Of a stretch of DNA of 27,242 nucleotides, positions 1-6,476 are shown in pieces. The notes below the pieces were generated by a model. It saw nothing but the letters and a program-made list of their open reading frames with translations. It was not told where the DNA came from and ran no database searches. Each line of letters starts with the position of its first letter. Position 1 is the first letter of the stretch. The position numbers were made by a program, and so were the translations under genes. The stretch is from an uncultured Fidelibacterota bacterium (GTDB lineage: Bacteria > Fidelibacterota > Marinisomatia > SCGC-AAA003-L08 > D37C17), in the NCBI GenBank assembly GCA_913049525.1, contig CAJWYZ010000002.1, positions 1-27,242 on the forward strand. The letters run 5' to 3'.

Positions 1-1
1 A

Positions 2-997
2 ATGTGCTCCTTAGTTCTTGGACAGGGATCCAGGATGGGTACTGCTTCTTCCACGCAACTGCAGATTTCCCAGGGCGCTCAGTATCTCTCTGGAGGTGGT
101 GCAGCTTCCAACGCAACGGGCATGGAAGCAGCCTACTGGAATCCGGCTGGACTTGCCATGAGCGAGAACAAGGTAGATGCGATCTTTTCCTACCGGTCTT
201 ACCTTGCCGATATTAAAAATAGCTTCTTTGGTGTTTCCTCTGAATTTGGTAAGATTGGAAAAATTGGAGTTTCAGCTAGGACATTCAGCGTTGGAGATAT
301 TAAAGAAACAACTGTCTTTTACCCAGACGGGACAGGACAGATTTTCACACCGACATTCATAGTGCTGGGAGGAACAATTTCTAAGAGATTGTCTGACCGC
401 ACCAGCGTTGGGTTCAATGCCAACTGGGTCAGCGAAAGTTTTGGACGCGTAAGCGCTAATGCTCTTACTTTTGACGTCGGTGTCCAATATCGGTCCCTGA
501 TGGATATTGAAGGCCTGAATGTTGGCTTTGTGATCCGTAATTTTGGGAGTCCTGTTACTTATGGTGGTGAGGGTCTTGGAGTTACAGCAGAAGTACCGGA
601 TGCTAATCGGCCAGTGGAATATTACAAGGTTGATGCTGCATCCTTTGACTTACCATTCACAATGGACATGTCAGCAACATATGCTCTCTCAGGAATCAAT
701 CTTGGTGTGACATATAAGAGCAATTACTATGCTACCGATGAAGTGAGTCTTTTAGGTTCTTATTCAATTGGGGATTTGGCAGCTGTTCGTGCTGGATATA
801 AGTTATCCATGGCAGCAAAGGAAATTAACACGACAGAAAGTAATTGGGATTATAAAAATCCATTCGATGGTATCTCATTTGGTGGGTCTCTTAATTTAAA
901 ATCTTTTATTGGTATGAACATGAGTGTAGATTACGCTTTCATACCTACAGAGTATTTCAGTGCTAATCAAGTACTAGCTTTAAGATTTGGTTTCTAA
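2..997 (+). CDS. PorV/PorQ family outer-membrane protein, 5' truncated by window edge
   Basis: A beta-barrel-type outer-membrane protein of the PorV/PorQ (UPF0164-like) family. The N-terminal part has the family hallmark of a Gly/Ala-rich stretch followed by a conserved EAAYWNPAGLA segment (about residues 43-53 of the visible frame). Alternating hydrophobic strands follow, and the protein ends in an aromatic residue (LRFGF), typical of outer-membrane barrels. Known PorV is the T9SS shuttle that carries cargo to the attachment complex; other family members are lipid or substrate transporters of unknown specificity. The visible start is only 2 bases from the window edge, and residues 1-9 (ending LVLGQG) look like the tail of a signal peptide, so the true start is probably further left. 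It ends just before a strong bidirectional terminator. Family call is secure; a specific PorV role is inference, supported by the T9SS cargo gene at the other end of the window. Confidence 0.85.
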   Translation: MCSLVLGQGSRMGTASSTQLQISQGAQYLSGGGAASNATGMEAAYWNPAGLAMSENKVDAIFSYRSYLADIKNSFFGVSSEFGKIGKIGVSARTFSVGDIKETTVFYPDGTGQIFTPTFIVLGGTISKRLSDRTSVGFNANWVSESFGRVSANALTFDVGVQYRSLMDIEGLNVGFVIRNFGSPVTYGGEGLGVTAEVPDANRPVEYYKVDAASFDLPFTMDMSATYALSGINLGVTYKSNYYATDEVSLLGSYSIGDLAAVRAGYKLSMAAKEINTTESNWDYKNPFDGISFGGSLNLKSFIGMNMSVDYAFIPTEYFSANQVLALRFGF

Positions 998-1012
998 CTT
1001 TTAATAATGACT

Positions 1013-1043
1013 AAAAAAAAGGGTCTTTTTAGACCCTTTTTTT
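1013..1043. terminator. Bidirectional Rho-independent terminator
   Basis: A GGGTCT/AGACCC stem (1021-1026 with 1031-1036) closes a TTTT loop. It is flanked by eight A on the left (1013-1020) and seven T on the right (1037-1043), which extend the stem and give a U-tract on both strands. It lies between the convergent ends of the PorV-like gene (stop at 997) and the hydrolase gene on the minus strand (stop at 1085), so it can end transcription from both sides. Confidence 0.93.
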
Positions 1044-1084
1044 ATATAAATAATTAGTTGAAGTGACTTTTAAGTTAAGTACAT

Positions 1085-2269
1085 TCATTGTCTTACATTT
1101 CTAATTACTTCAATTCCACTATATAATTGTTTTACTCTCTCTGCAGTAAATTCCCCTTTATTTAATACAGTATAATTGAAGTAATCCACTAATATTTTAT
1201 TCAAAGACAATCTGAATTCATTTCTATTTATTTTTCCGGTGATACCAAACAATTTAGTTGCCCAGGTGAAATATGAAAAGTCAGAATAGTCAAAATGTTT
1301 TGTTTGGGGCACTCTAATTCTTATAGATTGTTTTTTATTATTCTGGACCAGGGTATCTAACTTTAAGCGATTATTTTTATTTTTCCAGTATTTATCACTC
1401 AACTGCCCCAGATGGAGGAAAGAGGTATTTATATTCTGGTTTATTTCATTTGATGGCATAGGAAGAGTCCAGGCATCCAGGGCAATACAGGAATTAATAC
1501 TTTTTTCCCTTAGTAAGGTGGAAAGAACAGTACTTCCACCAAAGGAATGACCCATTAGTGATATGTTTTGTGAATCACATAGTGGAGAAAGGGCCGGATC
1601 AATAGTGTCCAGCTTTTCAATTTGATCAATGATAAAGGAAATATCCTGGGAACGTATCAAGAGATGTTTCTCTCTTGTATCCCAATATTCTTCATCGGTT
1701 GTGCCTTTAGGGAAATGCCGTACAAATGATTTGCTGTAAATAATTTCATCCTCTGAAAACCGGACAAAACCTGCATCATAAACATGATCACAGGCAAATA
1801 TGATATAGCCATGGCTTGCCAGTTCTTCCATCTGTATAGTATTTTGATTTTTAAATCCTCCTAAACCATGAGAAAAAATTATAATTGGCCTTTTCCCAAG
1901 TCCAGATTTTGGAATTCCATCAATGGTTGTACTTGTCCTGATATTCTTTACATTTGACAATAAACTGCCTGGTATATCAAAATCAGTAGATATGACCCGA
2001 ATATAATCCTGTGGGTTTTGAAGATATGGTGAATGTAATTGTTTTGTACCACCTTCTATAGGAAACCAAACCTGTACAGGAATTCGTCGAAATTCATTAC
2101 TTTCCTCCCCGAACCATTCCTTTCGGGAGCTGTCTTCCCATGTATATATTTTTGTGCCAACATTATACTGTCCGGTGGGAAGGGGAAGATTTTCTAATGG
2201 TAAAACCTGGCGCACTATGGTTGCACAGGAAATGAAGAAAAGGAGGATCAGGGGGGTGAAGTATTTCAT
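1085..2269 (-). CDS. Platelet-activating-factor acetylhydrolase-like alpha/beta hydrolase, lipoprotein
   Basis: A serine hydrolase of the PAF-acetylhydrolase (plasma/isoform II) type, which in the known family cleaves short or oxidised acyl esters from phospholipids. Residues counted from the start chosen here: an oxyanion-type SHGLGG around 133-138; nucleophile elbow GHSFGG at 240-245 (Ser242); a likely catalytic Asp in IALDAW (about 265); and a likely catalytic His in the KHFDYSDFSYF segment near the C-terminus, matching the PAF-AH pattern. I chose the ATG at 2269 because it opens directly into a lipoprotein signal (MKYFTPLILL, then FISC). An ATG at 2311 would add 14 charged residues before the hydrophobic core. 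No clear Shine-Dalgarno site precedes either start. Likely anchored on the periplasmic or outer face of the envelope. The enzyme class is well supported; the substrate is not known. Confidence 0.88.
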   Translation of the reverse strand: MKYFTPLILLFFISCATIVRQVLPLENLPLPTGQYNVGTKIYTWEDSSRKEWFGEESNEFRRIPVQVWFPIEGGTKQLHSPYLQNPQDYIRVISTDFDIPGSLLSNVKNIRTSTTIDGIPKSGLGKRPIIIFSHGLGGFKNQNTIQMEELASHGYIIFACDHVYDAGFVRFSEDEIIYSKSFVRHFPKGTTDEEYWDTREKHLLIRSQDISFIIDQIEKLDTIDPALSPLCDSQNISLMGHSFGGSTVLSTLLREKSINSCIALDAWTLPMPSNEINQNINTSFLHLGQLSDKYWKNKNNRLKLDTLVQNNKKQSIRIRVPQTKHFDYSDFSYFTWATKLFGITGKINRNEFRLSLNKILVDYFNYTVLNKGEFTAERVKQLYSGIEVIRNVRQ

Positions 2270-2311
2270 TTTCGTTATTTTGGTTTTCTTTTGTTCATAG
2301 TAATTTCTCAT

Positions 2312-3082
2312 ATGCCGAATTTATTAAAAATTTTCGTTATTACTCTGGCAGGATCGTTATTTATTTTAAACTGCGAAAATGATTCTGAAATTGACACCGA
2401 TAAAAATACCTATTACGATGATATAGCGGATATTACCTATTTAAATGGCTCGTTTTACACTACAAACTACGACCTGTCCGGTAATGCGGGATCACAAATT
2501 GATCTGTTAAAATTTCATGCTAATGATAGTATCTATGTCACTGATAGATTCGATTTAGAGATGAACGGACAAGGCTACATTTCAATTACCAATGATGGAA
2601 GTGATCTGTATCTCCAATCAAGGGAGACCAGTCTTATCAGAAAATGCTCCCCAATTGGAGAAAATGCATATACAGATTGGGATACAATCTCAACAAACTG
2701 GCAGCCCTGCGGAATAACATATCTCAGTGAGAAGGACTCCTTGCTCACGCTTTATAGAAATCTGGATACGTTAACTCAATACAGAGCCCGGGTTATTTCC
2801 AAAGATAGAACGTTCACTTCCAGCATGGACACAGTTTTTCATTTCGACTTTATAGACACCACCTATCATGGGATTTATGCTCTTACACACAAAGGTTCTT
2901 CATTCTACATGCTTGGTGTTGATACCTCTATGACAGATATTTTAATTTTAACAGATAATCATTTTGTCGTCACTGACACCACCACCATTACTGACAGCAC
3001 TGTAGTCGGGCTGTGTTTCAGAGGTAATGATTTATATTTCAGTTATCGAGATAAGCGCATTCAATACTGGAAGACCTATTAA
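2312..3082 (+). CDS. Uncharacterised lipoprotein, possible beta-propeller
   Basis: I do not recognise a named family. The start at 2312 (MPNLLKIF) gives a short basic N-terminus, a hydrophobic core and Cys21 in the context FILNC, a plausible lipoprotein site although Asn at -1 is unusual. An ATG at 2291 is also in frame but would add seven residues and push into the divergent hydrolase gene. The mature part is about 235 residues, rich in Thr, Asp and aromatic residues. It shows loosely repeated patterns such as 'ITNDGSDLYLQS', 'LTHKGSSFYMLG' and 'LCFRGNDLYFSY', roughly 40-100 residues apart, which read like beta-propeller blades. It is divergent from the hydrolase gene and followed by its own terminator. 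Function unknown; envelope location is inferred. Confidence 0.75.
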   Translation: MPNLLKIFVITLAGSLFILNCENDSEIDTDKNTYYDDIADITYLNGSFYTTNYDLSGNAGSQIDLLKFHANDSIYVTDRFDLEMNGQGYISITNDGSDLYLQSRETSLIRKCSPIGENAYTDWDTISTNWQPCGITYLSEKDSLLTLYRNLDTLTQYRARVISKDRTFTSSMDTVFHFDFIDTTYHGIYALTHKGSSFYMLGVDTSMTDILILTDNHFVVTDTTTITDSTVVGLCFRGNDLYFSYRDKRIQYWKTY

Positions 3083-3121
3083 TATTATTTCTTTTCCTAA
3101 ATTATCTGAGATCGTAATAAG

Positions 3122-3145
3122 AACCCCGATTTTTCGGGGTTTCCT
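3122..3145 (+). terminator. Rho-independent terminator
   Basis: An AACCCCGA/TCGGGGTT hairpin (3122-3129 with 3134-3141) with a TTTT loop, followed by a short, interrupted T-rich stretch. It sits 40 bases after the stop of the lipoprotein gene ending at 3082 and separates it from the downstream DUF2914 gene. Confidence 0.85.
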
Positions 3146-3229
3146 GTATCTTTTTCGATGGGGAAAAGGGTAAATTCAGTTCAAAATACCATTAATAATT
3201 TTCCAAACTGAAAAGATAATGATACATAT

Positions 3230-3901
3230 ATGTTAAATGATCCGTCAATTTTTTACCTTGGTATTGTATTATTGATCCTCGTTTCTATTGCCCTATACCA
3301 ACGCTTATACTCTGTAACCGGATTTCTTATAGTCACCTATTTCATGTATATCGGTATCATTTATTTTTCAGGAATCCAAAGAGGGGAGAAGAACCCATCC
3401 ATAGCTACACCAACCATAATTCCCGGGAATGTAGAAATTGATACGACGAATGGAGTGCGCATTGATTCAGCAGAAACACTTGAAGATATTACTGGAACTA
3501 CTGATTCAATTTCATTCTTACAAAATGAAATAACACCTACAGATTCGATACCGTCTGAACAATTAGCGTTAAATTTTATAATGGTTGCACGGGATGTTGA
3601 TATCAAAAACAGGAGTGCAATAGACCCTGGTTCAGTTTTTCCTGATAGTGTCGGCACACTTTATTGCTTATCCGGTATAGACAACAGGAATGGTGGAACC
3701 CAGGAGATACTTCACAAATGGACGTATAAGGGAAAAACTGTTGCAAAAGTTCTAATGGTAGTTGAGCGGTCAATAAATTGGAGGTGCTGGAGTGTGGTTA
3801 AGATCAATCCTGAAAGGGCAGGAAAGTGGGAAATTTCTATTACTGATACAAATGAGATAGAATTCGCTTCAACAACTTTTCACATAACAAAATCGGAATA
3901 A
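3230..3901 (+). CDS. Membrane-anchored DUF2914-domain protein
   Basis: The protein is 223 aa. Residues 8-22 and about 30-48 form two transmembrane helices. A low-complexity Thr/Ser/Asp linker (about 52-112) follows, then a C-terminal domain (about 115-218) that matches the DUF2914 pattern: HKWTYKGKTVAKVLM (162-176), a Trp-rich NWRCWSV stretch (183-189) and AGKWEISITD (197-206). DUF2914 domains occur in membrane or periplasmic proteins and resemble small beta-sandwich accessory domains; no activity is established. The C-terminal domain is presumably outside the cytoplasm. It is followed within 5 bases by the likely non-ATG start of the phosphodiester-glycosidase gene, so the two are probably co-transcribed and perhaps translationally coupled. 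The domain call is by motif recognition, not by a search. Confidence 0.78.
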   Translation: MLNDPSIFYLGIVLLILVSIALYQRLYSVTGFLIVTYFMYIGIIYFSGIQRGEKNPSIATPTIIPGNVEIDTTNGVRIDSAETLEDITGTTDSISFLQNEITPTDSIPSEQLALNFIMVARDVDIKNRSAIDPGSVFPDSVGTLYCLSGIDNRNGGTQEILHKWTYKGKTVAKVLMVVERSINWRCWSVVKINPERAGKWEISITDTNEIEFASTTFHITKSE

Positions 3902-3906
3902 AAGCT

Positions 3907-4851
3907 ATTATCAAAAAACAATTCCTTCTCTTATTCTCTCTCTTCTTATTTTTTTCTGGGTGTGGAAAAAATAAAATCTTCCGTCAAGTTAAAATGCAAT
4001 GGCGCCCGATGGAAAGGATTAATCAAAATCTCCCAGATGGAATCAAAGTATATAAAGGAAAGAACAATATTATGCCGTTAAAAGCCTGGTATGCAGAAGT
4101 GGATGTGTCATTACAGGATATGTCCATTCGTGTTGTCCATTCACAGGATACTGACAGGAAGGAAACATTATCTGAATTTTCGGATAACCTGAATGCAAGC
4201 ATTGTGGTGAATGGCGGATATTTTATTATGGATAAGAATCCTACTGATCATGTGGGATTATTAATGTCCAATAATATTATTAATTCACCGGCAATTTCAT
4301 CTGTTCTGCGCGGCAATACGCGATATTTTTTGACAAGAAGTGCGTTAGGTATTCGCGATGATAATCATATCGATATTGCCTGGATTGCATCACGCAATGA
4401 CAGTATTTATGAATGGCAAGCTCCTGTTTTAAATCAGCAAAATATACCCCAATTATCTCTTGATTTTTCGCAAGCTGTTCCATGGAATGTACGGGATGCC
4501 CTACAAGCCGGGCCTGTATTAATTTCTGATGGAGAAATTAATATAACAGTTGATGAAGAAGTGTTTTTTGGTTCTGAAATTCCCAATATTCACCCCCGTA
4601 CAGCTGCCGGATACACCTCTGACGGCAGGTTTATTATCATGGTTGTTGATGGCCGGCAGATAGCCAGCAGGGGAGTGTATCTCCAGGAATTGGCTGTCAT
4701 GATGGATGATTTAGATTGTGTTGAAGCAATTAATCTCGATGGAGGCGGTTCCAGCGGTATGGTTGTAAATGGTAAAATGTTGAACAGGCCTACCGGAACA
4801 ACCATACAAAGAGAAGTTATGTCAGCAATTGCTGTATTATTTCAAGAATAA
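3907..4851 (+). CDS. Phosphodiester glycosidase (NAGPA/DUF2233 family) lipoprotein with probable ATT start
   Basis: The core (from the ATG at 3994) has the family's motif order: VNGGYF, QAGPVLISDG, HPRTAAGYT, VVDGRQ, GVYLQELA and NLDGGGSSGMVVNG. These match the NAGPA fold, which removes GlcNAc from phosphodiester-linked mannose in animals; in bacteria it is linked to exopolysaccharide, teichoic acid or spore-wall proteins. The frame is open upstream of 3994 and encodes a textbook lipoprotein signal: IIKKQF, a Leu/Phe core, then FFSGCGKN. No ATG, GTG, TTG or CTG is available there after the in-frame TGA at 3853. The best start is ATT at 3907, with GGA 9 bases upstream (3895-3897) and the upstream stop codon 5 bases before it; ATA at 3898 is an alternative. 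With this start the protein is 314 aa and envelope-anchored. The substrate is unknown. Confidence 0.85.
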   Translation: MIKKQFLLLFSLFLFFSGCGKNKIFRQVKMQWRPMERINQNLPDGIKVYKGKNNIMPLKAWYAEVDVSLQDMSIRVVHSQDTDRKETLSEFSDNLNASIVVNGGYFIMDKNPTDHVGLLMSNNIINSPAISSVLRGNTRYFLTRSALGIRDDNHIDIAWIASRNDSIYEWQAPVLNQQNIPQLSLDFSQAVPWNVRDALQAGPVLISDGEINITVDEEVFFGSEIPNIHPRTAAGYTSDGRFIIMVVDGRQIASRGVYLQELAVMMDDLDCVEAINLDGGGSSGMVVNGKMLNRPTGTTIQREVMSAIAVLFQE

Positions 4852-4871
4852 TTGATACATTCAAGAAGGTA

Positions 4872-5459
4872 ATGAATCAACTACGAAAATTATACGACTG
4901 GGTTCTGCACTGGGCGGAAACACCTTATGCTGTTCCTGCATTAATTATCTTGGCATTTGCGGAATCATCTTTTTTCCCCATACCTGTTGATGTTCTGCTT
5001 ATCGCTATGGCACTTTCTATTCCAAAATACTCATTTCGATATGCTGCTTACACATCGCTCTTCTCTGTACTCGGAGGAATCGGCGGATACATCATTGGTT
5101 ACTACTTTATGCAGTATATAGGAAATTCGATAATTGGTTTTTATGGATATGAAGATCATTACAATGCTTTGGCACAAACTTTTCAAGAACACAATTTCAT
5201 TGCCATTTTAGTTGCTGCTTTAACTCCAATTCCATACAAAGTATTTACTATCACCGCTGGAGCTGCTAATGCTAATTTTATGGAGTTTATGGGAGCTTCC
5301 ATTTTAGGAAGATCTCTACGTTTTTTTGCTGTTAGTGCTCTCATATATTATTTTGGCGAAAGAATTAAAGTTTTTATTGATCGCTATTTTAACATGTTGA
5401 GCATTATTTTTGCTATTCTTCTCGTCGGAGGATTCGTTTTAATAAAGTATCTCTTTTAA
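4872..5459 (+). CDS. DedA/VTT-domain membrane protein (YqaA/YdjX-like)
   Basis: An integral membrane protein of 195 aa with the VTT (SNARE-associated/DedA) signature: ESSFFPIPVD (31-40), LTPIPYKVFTITAG (117-130) and GRSLRFFAV (146-154), plus helices at about 20-50, 60-85, 105-130, 145-162 and 175-194. DedA-family proteins are linked to flipping of phosphatidylethanolamine or undecaprenyl phosphate and to membrane homeostasis. The start at 4872 has a good ribosome site (AAGAAGG, about 4 bases upstream) and lies 20 bases after the stop of the glycosidase-family gene, so the two are likely in one transcript with the DUF2914 gene. Family is confident; the transported lipid is not determinable here. 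Confidence 0.9.
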   Translation: MNQLRKLYDWVLHWAETPYAVPALIILAFAESSFFPIPVDVLLIAMALSIPKYSFRYAAYTSLFSVLGGIGGYIIGYYFMQYIGNSIIGFYGYEDHYNALAQTFQEHNFIAILVAALTPIPYKVFTITAGAANANFMEFMGASILGRSLRFFAVSALIYYFGERIKVFIDRYFNMLSIIFAILLVGGFVLIKYLF

Positions 5460-5492
5460 TTGATGACAATACTAAATTAACTGATATCATTT

Positions 5493-5567
5493 CGGGGTGT
5501 AGCGCAGCCCGGTTAGCGCGCGTCGTTCGGGACGACGAGGTCGGGAGTTCAAATCTCCCCACCCCGA
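5493..5567 (+). tRNA. tRNA-Pro (anticodon CGG)
   Basis: A complete cloverleaf can be drawn. The acceptor is CGGGGTG paired with CACCCCG. The D-arm is GCGC/GCGC. The anticodon stem is CGTCG/CGACG with the 7-base loop TTCGGGA, giving anticodon CGG. The T-arm is GGGAG/CTCCC with loop TTCAAAT, followed by discriminator A. The C1 and G72 ends fit bacterial tRNA-Pro. The bases after the discriminator are CAC, so the CCA end is not encoded and must be added after transcription. It sits 33 bases after the DedA-type gene on the same strand. Confidence 0.96.
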
Positions 5568-5590
5568 CACAACTTATCTCTCTATATAAA

Positions 5591-5622
5591 TATATATAAT
5601 TCTCATAGAGGGCATATATAAT
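5591..5622 (+). promoter_or_regulatory. Possible promoter -10 boxes in AT-rich spacer
   Basis: Two perfect TATAAT hexamers (5595-5600 and 5617-5622) lie in the 71-base AT-rich spacer between tRNA-Pro and the membrane-protein gene starting at 5639. No convincing -35 element is present, and such hexamers are frequent in AT-rich DNA, so this is only a candidate. Confidence 0.25.
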
Positions 5623-5638
5623 ATTAATATCTTTTGAT

Positions 5639-6349
5639 ATGAATACAAAGCTTACCGGATTGCACCTTTTTGATCATTATCATTGTCTGGCTTTATCCAT
5701 GTGTATCATGTGTATCATTTTCATCTTATTTCTTGGGAAAAGACTCTCCCAAAAAAACCAAACTATATTAATAATATTACTCCTGAGTTTTACAGTATTC
5801 CAGGAGTTAATTGATTATATCAATCGATATTATGTTAGAGGTTTTAATTTAGCCGAAGATTTACCACTTCATATTTGTCACTATGCTTTAATAATGAGCG
5901 CAATTGCTTTATACAATAAAAACCAGTTTTGTTTTGAATTTTCATATTTAATGGGTTTTACTGGAACATTAATTGCAATGTTAACTCCAGATATGACTGA
6001 TTTCGATAATTGGACCAGTTATATCACATTTTATATTCATCATTCATTAATTATTTTATTTTGCAGTTGGAATATATTTATAGATAAAAAGGTTCCCAGT
6101 AAATATTCAGTTGTAAAATCAATGATATTTCTATGCATTGTTGCTATTCCAATAGGATTGATATGCTGGAAGACAGGGGGTAATTATATGTATTTAAGGG
6201 AAATTCCTAATGTGAATAATCCACTCGTATTTGGTGTATGGCCGTGGTACATACTAAATTTTATGATTATTGGTGTTATTTTGATGATTTTTGCATATCT
6301 GCCATTTTTCTTTATGAATCAAGATATAAGGCGTAATAATACGCCATAA
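5639..6349 (+). CDS. TIGR02206/YwaF-type integral membrane protein
   Basis: A 236-aa, roughly seven-helix membrane protein. It carries the conserved landmarks of the TIGR02206/YwaF (TMEM164-related) family: LPLHIC (75-80), a GFTGTLIAMLTPDM segment (106-119), the HH pair at 134-135, NYMYL (182-186) and WPWYIL (201-206). In animals TMEM164 is an acyltransferase acting on ether phospholipids; its bacterial relatives are uncharacterised. The conserved His and Cys residues in membrane segments make an enzymatic role possible but unproven. It stands between tRNA-Pro and leuS with spacers on both sides, so it may be its own transcription unit. No ribosome site is clear. Confidence 0.82.
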   Translation: MNTKLTGLHLFDHYHCLALSMCIMCIIFILFLGKRLSQKNQTILIILLLSFTVFQELIDYINRYYVRGFNLAEDLPLHICHYALIMSAIALYNKNQFCFEFSYLMGFTGTLIAMLTPDMTDFDNWTSYITFYIHHSLIILFCSWNIFIDKKVPSKYSVVKSMIFLCIVAIPIGLICWKTGGNYMYLREIPNVNNPLVFGVWPWYILNFMIIGVILMIFAYLPFFFMNQDIRRNNTP

Positions 6350-6414
6350 TTATCCTACCCTATCTACTTTTTAACACTTACTAATATTAATGATGGTAAA
6401 AAGACAGAAAATAT

Positions 6415-6436
6415 GATTACTATTTGAGTAGTAATC
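6415..6436 (+). promoter_or_regulatory. Perfect 8-bp hairpin in the leader of leuS
   Basis: GATTACTA (6415-6422) pairs perfectly with TAGTAATC (6429-6436) around a 6-base loop. It lies in the 127-base spacer between the TIGR02206 gene and leuS, about 40 bases before the leuS start. No T-run follows, so it is not a simple terminator; it could be an operator palindrome, an RNA stability element or chance. Confidence 0.3.
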
Positions 6437-6476
6437 GACAGGGGAAAAGACTATTTATAGCCTAAGCTAGTTTCTT

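Noticed and set aside
5460..5490. Promoter directly upstream of tRNA-Pro (TTGATG ... TATCAT)
   Set aside because: The -10-like hexamer ends only 2 bases before the mature tRNA end, and the spacer is 19 bases, leaving no room for a transcription start and 5' leader.
5493..5640. tRNA-Pro 3' end as an integration site, with the AT-rich spacer as a possible att or origin region
   Set aside because: No integrase, no second copy of the tRNA 3' end and no iteron or DnaA-box cluster is visible; genes on both sides look like ordinary chromosome.
6350..6476. T-box riboswitch before leuS
   Set aside because: No T-box consensus (TGGNACCGCG-type bulge), no specifier loop and no terminator/antiterminator pair could be found in the 127-base leader.
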